Shown here one piece after another: positions 48,783 through 58,913 of a stretch of DNA of 64,000 bases (the stretch's first letter is position 1; every line of letters starts with the position of its first letter). Source of the DNA: Rhynchosporium graminicola (lineage: Eukaryota; Ascomycota; Leotiomycetes; Helotiales; Ploettnerulaceae); NCBI GenBank assembly GCA_900074885.1, contig FJUW01000007.1:1106704-1170703 (forward strand), given 5' to 3'. Both the position numbers and the translations under genes were made by a program. Under the pieces are notes generated by a model. The model was not told the origin of the DNA and ran no database searches. It saw only the letters and a program-made list of their open reading frames with translations.

Positions 48783-49960
48783 ATGTTTTCAATTACAGGC
48801 TTCTTAAGATCCAAGCGCGCATACAAGGCACTGCCACACAACGAGGATCTAGATTTGGAAGAGAAGGATATATGTCCATCACCTTTGCTGATATCGAGAC
48901 CAAGAAGCAGCCACTCGTACTTCAATCTTCTTCCATGGGTTCTTTGTGCAGCTCTCAGCGTAGCCCTGATCACTATGTCAATCACTCATCATAAATTTCG
49001 CCATCAGAACACCTACGAGACCGGCTTTGATACCGAACTCGGTATGATTTCTCGTCCCAAAACTCCGCAACATATGCTAAAGCTTCACAGGTCCAGCCAA
49101 TTCCGTACTTGGGCTCACGAAGGTCAAATTCTATGGAGGTGTTCAAATAGACCCCAATGGTACCTATTATCTATCTTCAAACCCGGCGGAGCCAAACTAT
49201 GTTGGACCTTCGAGCCCCGAACTCGATGAGACATGGGACAGGATGCTTTTGCATCGTCAGTACCCAGATTCGTCCTCTATCGAATGACTGGCTTACAATG
49301 TGTGTCAGAACGATATCTGGGACTGACTCCCGAGGAAGTCTCACGGACAGACTTTAAGGTGGATGAGAAAGACTGGATTTTTGACCTATACTGGGTCTCG
49401 TATGTAGCTCTTTCTTGAATTTTGTCCTCGAGAGAGACCAGAGACTGACATATATCATATACTTCAGCCCCAATACTTTTCACAGTCTACATTGTCTTGT
49501 TCGTACTTGCTTTCACCGTGAAATATAAGGTCTAAAGTGAATAGGACTACATGCGCCGCTCTCTTGATAGGGAATATTATACGGACATCAAAGAATTACC
49601 TCCAAGACCGTTTCGAATGACACATAGAATGCATTTAGGTTAGTAAAATTCGAAGTGGCCTGTTTGGAAGATACCTGCACAGTTTCTCGAGGGCTAACAG
49701 CATTTTTAGATCATTGCATAGAAGCACTTCGTCAGACTCTAACATGTTCACTGGATATGACCCCTGTTCCCCGACCATGGATACCTCAAGCCGGTATATA
49801 TCATGCGGATATTGATCAGTGGCACACTTGTAGAGACTACAGTTCGGTGAGATCTTGGATGGATTGGAGGAACCGTGATGAGAAAGATGCTGATTTCATC
49901 AATGTTACCCATCGGTATAAAGACCGTGATGCATTGTACGCAAAGTTCAACCCTTGGTGA
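48783..49960 (+). CDS. UstYa family (DUF3328) peptide-modifying oxidase
   Basis: Six exons (48783-49041, 49091-49255, 49309-49399, 49468-49498, 49545-49638, 49710-49960) give an unbroken 296-residue protein; read without introns it looks frameshifted. It has one membrane helix (about 46-66), the family hallmark YETGFDTELGP (78-88), an EPNYVGPSSPELDETWDRML segment, RYLGLTPEEV, then HSLHC (177-181) and HLDHC (212-216). The tail has the usual SLDMTPVPRPW and HTCRD blocks. UstYa proteins form cross-links or hydroxyl/halogen modifications on peptides in the secretory pathway, with the two HxxHC motifs as presumed active site. The donors of introns 2 (GTCAGT) and 4 (GTTCGT) are unusual and intron 4 is only 46 nt, so those borders are less certain, but the family alignment fixes their phase. 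The substrate is probably the DIESVD peptide, by position. Confidence 0.88.
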
Positions 49961-50195
49961 AACCTTCAAGGTTCTGAGAGTGGAGAGTTGTCTATATTAA
50001 ATTTAGAAATCCATAGTGGCAGATGAACAGGAATTGAGTAGCGAAACTGACTACAATTAATGCTCTGAACGTAATGTTTGCAGTGTTTTCCTATCTGGGG
50101 AATGTTCAGCGCATATGCCGTAATGAAGAAATGAACGAGCAGCCTCTGTGGATATGAAATATAGTAAGCTCCCAGGACCCATTTAGATTCAAATT

Positions 50196-51878
50196 CTACG
50201 CGTCTTCTACTTTAACCATTTGCCAACATCTCGCCTTTTCATGGGATCTCGGCCAGAACTTTGTTTCGAAAACCTTGCCCTCCCGATTAACAACAACCTT
50301 CATCTCGGCTGTAAAGTTTTCTGCACACCTCCAAAAATGAGAACTCCATATAATCCTGTCCCCGTCCACCAACCCTGCTGCCATAGCCCGGCTTCCGTCC
50401 TTGATTGCCCTGACCATGCCTTGCTCAAATGACGCCCTGTCCATCCCAAGATCGAGAATCTCTTGATCACATTGGACCAGTCGATGGCTTTTGGCCCCGA
50501 ACACTTCTACCGGAAGCAAAATCACCTCCCCACGATACATATCTTCATAACGCCTTCTGGCGTCACCTCCCATCAATGGCGTCAGCAAATCGAGCCACTG
50601 ATTGATACCATGAGGTTCCCCCTGCTTCTTTTTGATCGCAAGTCTTTTGATTGCCAGATCCTCAATTGGCCTTTGCGGTGGCGTTGTTTTCTCGACAAGC
50701 TTCCGAGCTGCGAAATCTGTCCCAATGACGAAAGCCCATGCTCTGGTTTCAACTTGCTCGATAGCATAGGCATCATCTTTGGCAGCCAGCTCCAAGAGTG
50801 TATTCAGAGGGTATTCCAAGTACGGGCTAGTATAGTACTTCATACAAAGCATACTCAAAGTCTCCTGAAAGTAGTGACCTGGACGAAACTGGTTCGGTGG
50901 TCGGAATGGAAGATAGATTGAAAGTGTATGCTTTATCCCTTCGAAAATCCAGTCAATGTCTGGATTCGTGACCGAGGGACCAAGAAAGCTGTGTACCATT
51001 TCGTGTGCCATTCGTCTCACTAAGTCGTAGTCGTGAACTTGAGCGATTTGATCATCGTAGTCAAATATATGGCTGCGGACGAAAGAGGTTCCTCCAAAAG
51101 CCTTTTTTGCCGAGTTGTACCTCACGAAGTGACGGTAAGGGTTGCTTACCGATGGGGAATCGTTGAAGAAACGAGATACCTTCAAGAAAAACGCTTCATG
51201 AATTTCTCTGATGACCTCGACATTTGGTGGAAGTTTTCCAAACCAGTAGAAACCATAAGAAGCCGAGCTTGGTTCTACCGCTGGCGTAGCTGGAGTACCG
51301 TGGACTGGCCCAACCATATACACAGAATCACCCAACAATGAGGCCGGTCCAATCTTCTCAACAGGTCCAGGGCCTTCACCAAAGGTCCAAACCGCTCTCG
51401 TGCCCTCTGGGGCTGCAGCTAGATTCCACTCAACCACTAAGCGAAATGTTTCTTTTCCGGCTGGGATAGCAACAAAGGAGAGGCCTGATCCGATAAGACC
51501 ACCTTGGTCAGGTCTCAAGTCTGTCGTGGGCCCATCATCGAAGAGCGTCTCAGAAACCAAAACCTCTGCTTCATACGATATCTTTACTCCACCTGACGTA
51601 TCGCGCAAAGCAATCCACTCGCAATTGGCACTGGAGTGCACGCCTTGGCGACGAACAGGCAAAACACCCACATCATCGATTGTCTGCGAAAGATCGCTAG
51701 CTAGAGATGTAGAGATTTTACTGTTGATAGCAGAAGGAAAGGTAAGGATGGTCTCTCCAGCCTTGAACTGCAGAGATTCGATGTGCATCTTGACGTGAAG
51801 TGACTTGACATTGTGCAACAGGTCGTATCTTGGTGTAATTGTTACGTGGATGCTGGCCATTGTTGTTGAGTCCGACAT
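50196..51878 (-). CDS. M61-type metallopeptidase with PDZ-like C terminus
   Basis: One exon, 560 residues from the ATG at 51878; the frame extends ten codons further but only to a TTG. The first half is a beta-rich domain as in M61 (glycyl aminopeptidase) proteins. The zinc site is HEMVH (292-296) followed 17 residues later by the third ligand Glu in DWIFEG (E313), the gluzincin arrangement with the W-x-x-EG typical of M61. The C-terminal 100 residues contain GMVRAIKDGSRAMAAGLVDGDRIIW, split here as GMVRAIKDGS and AGLVDGDRII, a PDZ-like ligand-binding fold that M61 proteins often carry. There is no obvious signal peptide or membrane helix. It stands between two UstYa genes and is intact, so a role in trimming the peptide released from the precursor is reasonable but inferred. 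A housekeeping role is the alternative. Confidence 0.82.
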   Translation of the reverse strand: MSDSTTMASIHVTITPRYDLLHNVKSLHVKMHIESLQFKAGETILTFPSAINSKISTSLASDLSQTIDDVGVLPVRRQGVHSSANCEWIALRDTSGGVKISYEAEVLVSETLFDDGPTTDLRPDQGGLIGSGLSFVAIPAGKETFRLVVEWNLAAAPEGTRAVWTFGEGPGPVEKIGPASLLGDSVYMVGPVHGTPATPAVEPSSASYGFYWFGKLPPNVEVIREIHEAFFLKVSRFFNDSPSVSNPYRHFVRYNSAKKAFGGTSFVRSHIFDYDDQIAQVHDYDLVRRMAHEMVHSFLGPSVTNPDIDWIFEGIKHTLSIYLPFRPPNQFRPGHYFQETLSMLCMKYYTSPYLEYPLNTLLELAAKDDAYAIEQVETRAWAFVIGTDFAARKLVEKTTPPQRPIEDLAIKRLAIKKKQGEPHGINQWLDLLTPLMGGDARRRYEDMYRGEVILLPVEVFGAKSHRLVQCDQEILDLGMDRASFEQGMVRAIKDGSRAMAAGLVDGDRIIWSSHFWRCAENFTAEMKVVVNREGKVFETKFWPRSHEKARCWQMVKVEDA

Positions 51879-53252
51879 TGTACCTGTGTCATGAAGCAAA
51901 AAAACCAAGATCCATGAAGTTTACGAAGAAGATAGCTGTGATATCGAGACCAGCACCATCCCACCCTCCGGCAGAGCTAAGTACCTTCCGCGAATTCCTA
52001 CCGGAGAGCAGTACCCGAAGGCACGATTAGGTGGCTATATTATGGCAATACGAAGTTAACACTTGTACCCGAGTATTCGTGATTCCGCCTTTTTGTGAGA
52101 ATGCCTCCCTTGAATCATGCCGAAGACTTCCGTGTAATCAAAGGCTCTATCTCCTCAGCTGCTGCCAGAATTACAGTTCTCCCATCACCCAAAAAGCAGC
52201 CAATCATTTCCCTACAGGCAGGATCTAACGTTGTTGATTTGATCGCTTAGAGGAGCATGACAGCAGCTGAGGGGAGGGGATAAGAGTTCTACGACGCGTT
52301 ACTAGCACCAAACCATGCTATAGCGAAGGTTTAGAAACTACTGGAATAGCACGCCAGATACAAGGAAGATGCCTATATGGGACTAAGTCAAAAAGAGGCT
52401 TTTGTGCTCTAAAAATTTATTCTTTACACTCGGGAGGTGAGAATTTTTGATGTTTAAAGAGTAGGGAACAGCAGAAAGGTATTGAAAGAAGTTCACAGCG
52501 TATCAAGTCTGGTTGTATTGCGGGCTAACATGGGTGATCAAGAAGTAGCTGCTCATACTAGAGAAAAGTACGTCTAGGGACTTGGACCTTTGTAACTAGC
52601 AGAAATGAAAATACCAGACATTTACTATATGGTAGCATACTAAAGATTGAATATTGATTTTCGGTACCTATTTCTCGGTGTGCCCCACCTGGATTCGGCG
52701 GTCTGATTAAGTTGAAAGTTTGAAGGTGAAAGGTCAAAGGTTACAAAAAAAAGGGAAAAGGTAAAAGGTAAAGGTAAAAGACAGAAGGTAAAGGTCCATT
52801 CTCACCTCCTCGCGAAACGAGTCCAGTTATTCCGATGGCTGTACTGTGCTGCATTGTGATAGGATGTAAGTGTAGGTTACAGGCGAGTACGAGTAATTGG
52901 TGATGCCGATTGATAAGGTAGGTACGAACTGGCCATAAGAAAGAGCTTGGCAAACGAACCGAAAGGACGATGGAACCCTGAGATACAAATATCTGGTACA
53001 CATGGAATTCAACACTGGCCACCATCACGACTCATGATATCACTTAGTACTGGATAATCTTTGCAGATCACTAAAGCGACGTCCAGCTTAGTCGAGGGCC
53101 ATTGGTGAGAGGTATAGCGTGCCATGGTCTGTCATTGTGGGTTTCGAGGTGATATGCGGGTGTGTTGTACCTCCGTAGTATAAAACAGCGTTCCTCTCCT
53201 CCATTCCTCCAGAACACCGACCTTCCAGCTTTATAATTTGGAGAAAAGATTC
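51879..53252. other. Divergent intergenic region before the activator
   Basis: 1.37 kb between divergent peptidase and regulator genes, without a supported gene. Frames at 51839-52228 and 52741-53028 have no family features. Its right half contains a purine-rich repeat (52721-52796). It is likely to hold both promoters. Confidence 0.5.
52721..52796. repeat. Purine-rich AAAGGT repeat tract
   Basis: Irregular repeats of AAAGGT/AAAAGGT with an A run in the middle, all purine apart from single T or C bases. It lies about 460 bp upstream of the activator ATG and may be a promoter element or simple-sequence expansion. Confidence 0.6.
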
Positions 53253-54918
53253 ATGGACGAGTCTGAGTCTCGGCGCGAACAACGGCCAGAAGGCGACAAG
53301 CAAAGCGCCAGAGGCAGAGGGTCCTCCGTCCTGGTCACAGCCTGTGATCAGTGCTACCGTTGCAAAGTTCGTTGCTCTGGGCAGCGAGACGCTTGCGACC
53401 GATGTGTTCGGAACAACAATACCTGTACCTACAGCCTGGGTAGACCGCTTGGTAAGCCGCCTAAGAACGGGCGAGGCAGAGCGCCGAAGAAGAGAAACCA
53501 CAGCCCCCGGCCGAAGAGGCTCAGCCGGTCCAACGACACTCAAGCAAGTTCGAGCTCGAGGGGGAAGCGCCCCCAGCTTGATGGTGTCTGTATCGGTGGT
53601 GCTGGTGGTGATAGTGAAGTATCAAAGTTTTATCCTCTGGTGAGAAGTCAGATTCTTCCGTACTTTTACCGCGTACCTAGTACTTCCGTGCAGTTACTTC
53701 GAAGTATATCTTCTATGCACTCTGTCCCGCTCCGCCGCTCCCCCACACCCCCTACCCAGGTAGCCTTCCTATATGCCAACCACTGATTAAGCTTTGGCTA
53801 ATTCTCCGTATCGGTAGGACGCGGGCACTTCCGGGACCAGCAGAGGCGAGAGTAGCGATCCAATCGCAACGGAGGTCTCGCACCTCCCTAGCATTCGGAG
53901 GGATGATGATGGTGATATTGACGGTGATGGCGATATTGATATTGATGGTGCTGGTGATAATGCCCCAAACCCGAACCCCGAACTTCGTGTTCTAGCTCCG
54001 CGGTCAATGACCACAGCCGCAGCCGATGTGGCCTTGCATGGATTCGAGCTGCTGGAGATGCCCCCCCTAGATATGGAGATGCATGTGGATGTGGACATGA
54101 ATGTGGATCTGGATCTGGATCTAGAAGGGGCAGAGATGAGTTTCGATCCCAGCCTTTTCGGCTACTTTCTGCATTCTCCAAGACCTGACGACCCCCTTGT
54201 GGCTTCGACTTCCACTTCGACTTCGACTTCGATTTCGACGACGGAGGAGTTATCGCAGGCAGAGGATGCGAATACAAATGTAAATGCAAATGCAAATGCA
54301 AATGCTGCTCTCATCACTCCTCCCATTTCTCTCTCATCTGCTGGTGGTGTAGACAGATCTGGGTCTGGTCCTACCCAGACCCAGCTGCCCCCCGATCTAA
54401 TGCGCCTCATCTCGGATCTCTACTCAGCGCCGCACTCCACCAACCCCGACCAGCGTTTTGACAGGACCCTTCTTCTGGCTCGACAAGGGCTGGATGTCGT
54501 GCGCTCGAGCATACCCGCTTTGGCAGCCCCGGACTCCCCGAACTCCCCACTCTTGTGCGTGATCATTGTACAGCAGATGCTGGCAATCTACAAGTCCCTT
54601 CAGTCTCGGATTGCCTCGCGCCTCACGTCAAGCAATGTGTCTACCATCGAGAAAGATCTTCAAGAGAGTGTCTGCGTGGGGACCTTCGAGGTAGAAGGCG
54701 TCGAGAGTCGGTGCCATGTCCTGAACGCCATTGTCAATTTGGAAGTGGTGAAGCTGGAGAGGGTGATGAAACAGCTGGCCAAGCAAGCGGAGGAATTGAG
54801 CAAGGATGGAAATGAAAATGGGAACTTAGCACACCTGATCTTGGTGGCTCTCAAGGCATGTTCATCCACGAATACAAAGGACGAGTACAGGTGCAAGTAC
54901 CCGTACAAGTACAAGTAG
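53253..54918 (+). CDS. AflR-like Zn2Cys6 transcriptional activator
   Basis: Two exons (53253-53639 and 53818-54918; intron of 178 nt, GTGAGA donor, GGTAG acceptor) give 495 residues. The zinc cluster is Cys 31, 34, 41, 48, 51 and 58 (C-x2-C-x6-C-x6-C-x2-C-x6-C) in the AflR-like context ACDQCYRCKVRC. It is followed by a Gly/Lys/Arg linker (GRPLGKPPKNGRGRAPKKR). The middle is low-complexity: Asp/Ile/Gly repeats, a VDVDMNVDLDLDLEG run, a Ser/Thr run and Asn-Ala repeats, encoded by hexanucleotide arrays. The C terminus has the AflR-type helices (LLCVIIVQQMLAIYKSL, then VGTFEVEGVES). Proteins of this type bind promoters within their own secondary-metabolite cluster. It is probably the cluster activator. 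The start is the ATG at 53253; the frame opens at a TTG 15 nt earlier. The last residues are a Lys/Tyr repeat (YPYKYK). Confidence 0.85.
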
Positions 54919-55756
54919 TTTGTAGATAAAATACAGCCAACCGTGGCGGCAAGGAATCAAGTGAAGCAAGTCAGTCAGTTCAAGCGGTCTGTCTGTCGTG
55001 CCTCCTTTGCGTGCGCACCGGCCGATTCGCAAAACCCGGCAGCCACCGTCAGACCCCGGAGAATCTCCGCAAGGGACCTTACCGACCGACCGACCGACTG
55101 GTCACCTGACCTCCTTACCTACGAACGATGTACAGTAAGTAGGTACGGAAGTACCTACATACAGTAGGGAGGTAAGTAAGGGAGGGAGATCGGAAGTGCC
55201 TCAGGCACAAGGCAAAAAACATCGAAATGGGAAAGGTCCGAATAGATCTCATTATTCGGACACTAAAGATTCTAAGGAGATAGATAGTAAGCTATAGAAT
55301 GAGTCTCTTAGTGATTAACATCTATCGGGATTAGATAATAGAATACAACATGTATCCTAGCTGAGAATACACTTTTCACGTATTCATAAGTTTCCACTTA
55401 TTGTTCGAGGAGCACAATCAACCAGAACACATTGCAAGTATCCTTTCGTAAATAGAGAAAGGTACCTACGAAGTATAATCGATTGTTTGCGACGAGCCCA
55501 CGGTCACATCTGGTCATGTTCATTCATACAGGTACTTGATGCACAGGTACATACCGAGGTACGGACACAATAAAGGGATTTGAACACCGTTATTCCACGA
55601 CTAGCGAGCTCAGCCGGCCTGAATCAACAAGACACGAAAGGGCTAGGTACCTAAGGTGATTAGACCTATCTCGTTTCCTGCTCCATCCCACTTCCACTTC
55701 CACTTCCACTTCCACTTCCACTTCCACTTGCCAGTGACGAACGACCCTGAACATGA
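54919..55756. other. Intergenic between activator and UstYa-like gene
   Basis: 838 bp with short simple repeats (GACCGACCGACCGAC near 55083, AGGTAAGTAAGGGAGGGAG near 55170) and imperfect inverted repeats at about 55236-55262 (TCCGAATA against TATTCGGA) and 55261-55316 (CACTAAAGATTC against a TCTCTTAGTG arm). The latter might be remains of a miniature element. No gene is seen. Confidence 0.5.
55691..55730. repeat. Hexanucleotide microsatellite (CTTCCA)6
   Basis: Six perfect CTTCCA units followed by CTTG, just beyond the stop codon (55757) of the minus-strand UstYa-like gene. Confidence 0.9.
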
Positions 55757-56759
55757 TCACCCAAACAGGCCCCTCCCGCCCGTGGTGGCGGCCTCACTTG
55801 GACCGTCCAATCTCACACAAGACCCAATCCGCTTGACAGCTTGCGCAGGCCAACTCTCAGGCTTCTCCATGTTATTCAGCAATTTATTGCAGTGAGTTAC
55901 GTGCGCCCTGAATTTGACAAGTTAGAAGTTTGTACCCAAGTATATCCTCTTATTAACCAGATTTCTGCCTGAGAGAATCAAAGCACGCGCGATAGGACCA
56001 GGTATAGGAAGTGCCAATTACTCACCATTCCACCATTTTCTCGTACACCCAGACTCCTCCTGGGGGCGAACTCGCCACTCGGGTCATGGCCCTATGACTA
56101 ACACGCCAGAGGTAGAGGCAGTGTGCACGGTGGTAAACGTTATTTGTCCATACAGGTTTGATAGAGCTCAAAACCTCGACTGTTTGTGGCAATGGATCGG
56201 TCTGGTTCTCATATCGCCACCATGGCCATACGCCAGTCGCTCGAGATGGGGCCAGCTCTGAATCTCCGTTCACAGCATCGAGAGCTGCCTCCTCGTCGTA
56301 ACACGCGGGCGGGGTATAAACAAAAGTCATGATGTCGAATTTACATCCAGCAGCTTCAGCCTCTTCGAAGGTGTCGCCACAGGTTAGAAGGCGACCGTCG
56401 GCGGTATATTCTAGGCCTGGGATACGGCCGGGTGCAACGATTTTCATGGACGATGTTCGGATAGCTTGGATTGTAACGGTACTTAAGACACCTAGAGCTA
56501 GGAGTGTCAGGAAACCGAGGGCGAAGTTCCGTCTGTAGGCTGTCAGTCGAGCACGGAATCCGATGTGACCATCTTTCTGGCTCGAGGGGCTGAAGTCCTC
56601 CAATGCTACCAGGCTGTAGTCATTATCATGGTATCGACCTCCTTTTTCGGCGTCAAGAACATCCGATAGCGTGGCAGAGTCATCATCATGGCAAGTTGAA
56701 GAGTTTGACGATGGGGCACTACTCTCTGGAATAAAAGGGATACACTCTTCCGCAGCCAT
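55757..56759 (-). CDS. UstYa-like membrane protein, second copy of the CG-EA-GC subfamily
   Basis: Two exons on the minus strand (56026-56759 and 55757-55907) joined over a 118-nt intron (GTGAGT donor, TTCAG acceptor), 294 residues. Without splicing the frame stops just before the second catalytic motif; splicing restores it, which supports the intron. It has an acidic N terminus, one membrane helix (about 79-99, FALGFLTLLALGVLSTVTI), then CGDTFEEAEAAGC (127-139), KFDIMTFVYTPPACYDEE, VWPWWRYEN, HRAHC (210-214) and HVTHC (247-251). It is a paralogue of the protein at 44775-45629 with the same order of motifs and little identity outside them. A role beside the canonical UstYa proteins in oxidising the cluster peptide is inferred. 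It is divergent from the UstYa gene at 57385 over a 625-bp shared region. Confidence 0.85.
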
Positions 56760-57384
56760 GGCGTGAAGATGAAGAAGTTACCACGGGGGACTTAGTCGTC
56801 TCGGTTTTGCTTCTTCCTTTATTCGTGGTAGAGCTGCTTATTGAAAGTGGCCGACGTGGTAGAAGAGAAACAGCAGTCAGTCCTTATGAGTGGATTAGGT
56901 CTCCAAGATATTGACGCCGGTATGCTCAGCTTCTCAAATTCCGTGAATATCATTTCGGACTGTCCGCATGCGAGATCATCTCCCGTACTTTACGAGGTCG
57001 CAAGAACAAAATAATCCTAAAACCGGAGGTGGCGGAGGGATTCCCAAAATAAACTACAGAAGGTTGTTGTTATGAGAGAGCGAAAATGGTTCGTAATCCC
57101 GGAGCTCAAATACGCCAACAGTTCTTACCAAACCCCCGCGGAGTGTAGACCCCCATAACAAAGTGTCAAAGGTGGAAATTACATAGATCGGCCAATCACA
57201 ATGGTTGATCAAGTTCCGGAGCATAATCTACTAAATCTGCCATTGAATTGAGGAGCGCACCATTTTCGGCTGCTACAATGTAATAGCCTAAGCGTCAGAC
57301 AACTCCCATCTTCAGATCCGCCCTCGTTCAAGGAGATTCGCCCTCGTTCAAGGACATCCTCGATCATAGTAACAAATACTCAAG
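56760..57384. promoter_or_regulatory. Shared divergent promoter of two UstYa-type genes
   Basis: 625 bp between the start codons of 55757-56759 (minus) and 57385-58219 (plus). Divergent pairs like this are common in secondary-metabolite clusters and are often jointly controlled. A 16-bp direct repeat lies close to the right-hand gene (separate entry). No TCGN5CGA site was found by eye. Confidence 0.45.
57319..57354. promoter_or_regulatory. 16-bp direct repeat before UstYa gene
   Basis: CGCCCTCGTTCAAGGA occurs twice, at 57319-57334 and 57339-57354, with a 20-bp period (about two helical turns), 30 bp before the ATG at 57385. It may be a tandem protein-binding site or a duplication in the 5' leader. 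Confidence 0.5.
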
Positions 57385-58219
57385 ATGTCTAAAACGAAAG
57401 AGAAATACTCGCGTCTTGGGAATGAGGATCTTGAGGAGGAAATGAGCTACCAGCCAGCCGAGTCTTCTCGCATCTCTCGTGTCAGAATGCTTTATCTTGG
57501 CAGTGCCATAATTTTTCTCATATTGCTGGGAACCTCTGCACTGACTTTGCTCCCTAAGTGGAGGCCGATGAGGAATGGCCGCTGGGATCCTCAATCGATG
57601 CTTCCAACGAGTAAGTTACGCCTCCAAAAGAAAGATGCGGGCTTGGATTATTGACATAATAGCTTTCTAGTCCCGACAGTCTCTCTTGCCTTTCATATGA
57701 CCAAAAAATATGGAACGTACGACGAGGAGGGCAATCGGGCTTGGGATGAGCTTGTGCCAGGTATGTTAAGCAACTCCCGATATCTTCGAAATAAGCTGAA
57801 AGGGATACTGCGCAGTGAAACATGGCCTTTTTGCTCTTGCAGACCCCTACCGGTACGATTTGCAGCCTGGACATGAAGACAAAAACGACGAGAATGTAGC
57901 GTGGTTTGGGGTTGCAGTCTTCCACCAGCTCCACTGCCTGCGGGCACTAAGAGACACTGTCCGCCAGCTGAAGACAGGACAACCAGCGAGAGATTGGGGT
58001 GGACCAGATCACCTTGAACACTGCTTGGATTATATACGACAAGGTCTCATGTGCTCTGCCGATACAACCATTGAATGGCCTGTGTTCGTGAAGAACGAAT
58101 CTGGAAAAGATGGCCCTATCACGGGAGAAGGTATCGAGCATCAGTGCAGGGATTGGAACGCGGTTCGCGCGTTTGGGATGAGGAGTGGAGAGCTCATAGA
58201 TAGTCTCGGAAAACAGTAG
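57385..58219 (+). CDS. UstYa family (DUF3328) peptide-modifying oxidase, short form
   Basis: Three exons (57385-57610, 57671-57760, 57816-58219) with introns of 60 and 55 nt (GTAAGT and GTATGT donors) give 239 residues. It has a charged N terminus, one membrane helix (about 33-56, LYLGSAIIFLILLGTSALTLL split by eye) and a lumenal domain with a YGTYDEEGNRAWDELVP segment, FHQLHCLRALR (HQLHC 142-146), DHLEHCLDYIRQGLMC (HLEHC 171-175), ADTTIEW and HQCRDW near the C terminus. These are the standard UstYa blocks. It is shorter than the protein at 48783 and lacks the YETGFDTELGP hallmark, so it represents a different UstYa branch. Clusters of this type usually carry two or more UstYa genes. The protein is intact, and its function on the DIESVD peptide is inferred from location. 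Confidence 0.9.
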
Positions 58220-58913
58220 ACTGGTGTAATGCGATCTTTATTATTCCAGGCGAAGAACTGCGTTCCTTCCAGGACCAAATGCGGCGTGTTTGCGAGCTAT
58301 CCGCCCGTAATTTACGCTGTAAACACCTGTTTCATCCCCAAATAAGAGTACCACATTGCCCCTGCCACTCTGCGGAGTCTTATTTCCAGGCAAGAATAAC
58401 CTGAGAGGCGTTTCTCATATTGTCCTTTCGTAACAATCCGGGAATCATGCAATCATCATGGGAATCTGATGAATAAATCGTAGGAATGGATACGACTCAG
58501 GCTGTAGTTCGACGAGAGGAGCTGCTACCTCCGATTGAACCATATCTACATTTAGCCAACGGGAGGTCGATTTATCTCCTGTTAGCTAGGATAAATATGA
58601 CGGAAACTATGTCTTATAAATTGAATTAAGCTCCTTGCCATGACGCCAGTGAGCACGAAACGCCATTGAGGCAATAGCATAGTAGCACTACACTGTATGT
58701 AGCAATAGAGTTCTGGTTGTTTGGTTTCTCTCAATGGAGTAATCGGAGTCTCCGATGTGTATCAACCTATATCGCTTAGCCAATGGTATCTCCCATTGGT
58801 TAATTCAAATATTGCTGGGTTGGAGGTAAAGTGACTGAGTTGAGGCTCTGCAATAGGAGACAGGATATATGTAGAAAGGTGTTGAGATAGGTATTGAGCG
58901 GTGCTATGCTAAC
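58220..58913. other. Intergenic between convergent genes
   Basis: 694 bp between the ends of the UstYa gene and the permease. Two CAATGG-type inverted pairs occur near 58730-58800, but nothing else is recognisable. Confidence 0.5.

Noticed and set aside
48783..49483. Interpretation of the UstYa locus as a frameshifted pseudogene
   Set aside because: A six-exon model restores all family motifs in frame with usable splice sites.
50463..50921. Plus-strand 152-codon frame opposite the M61 gene, and similar ones at 51033-51798
   Set aside because: Shadows of the long minus-strand coding frame with clear metallopeptidase motifs.
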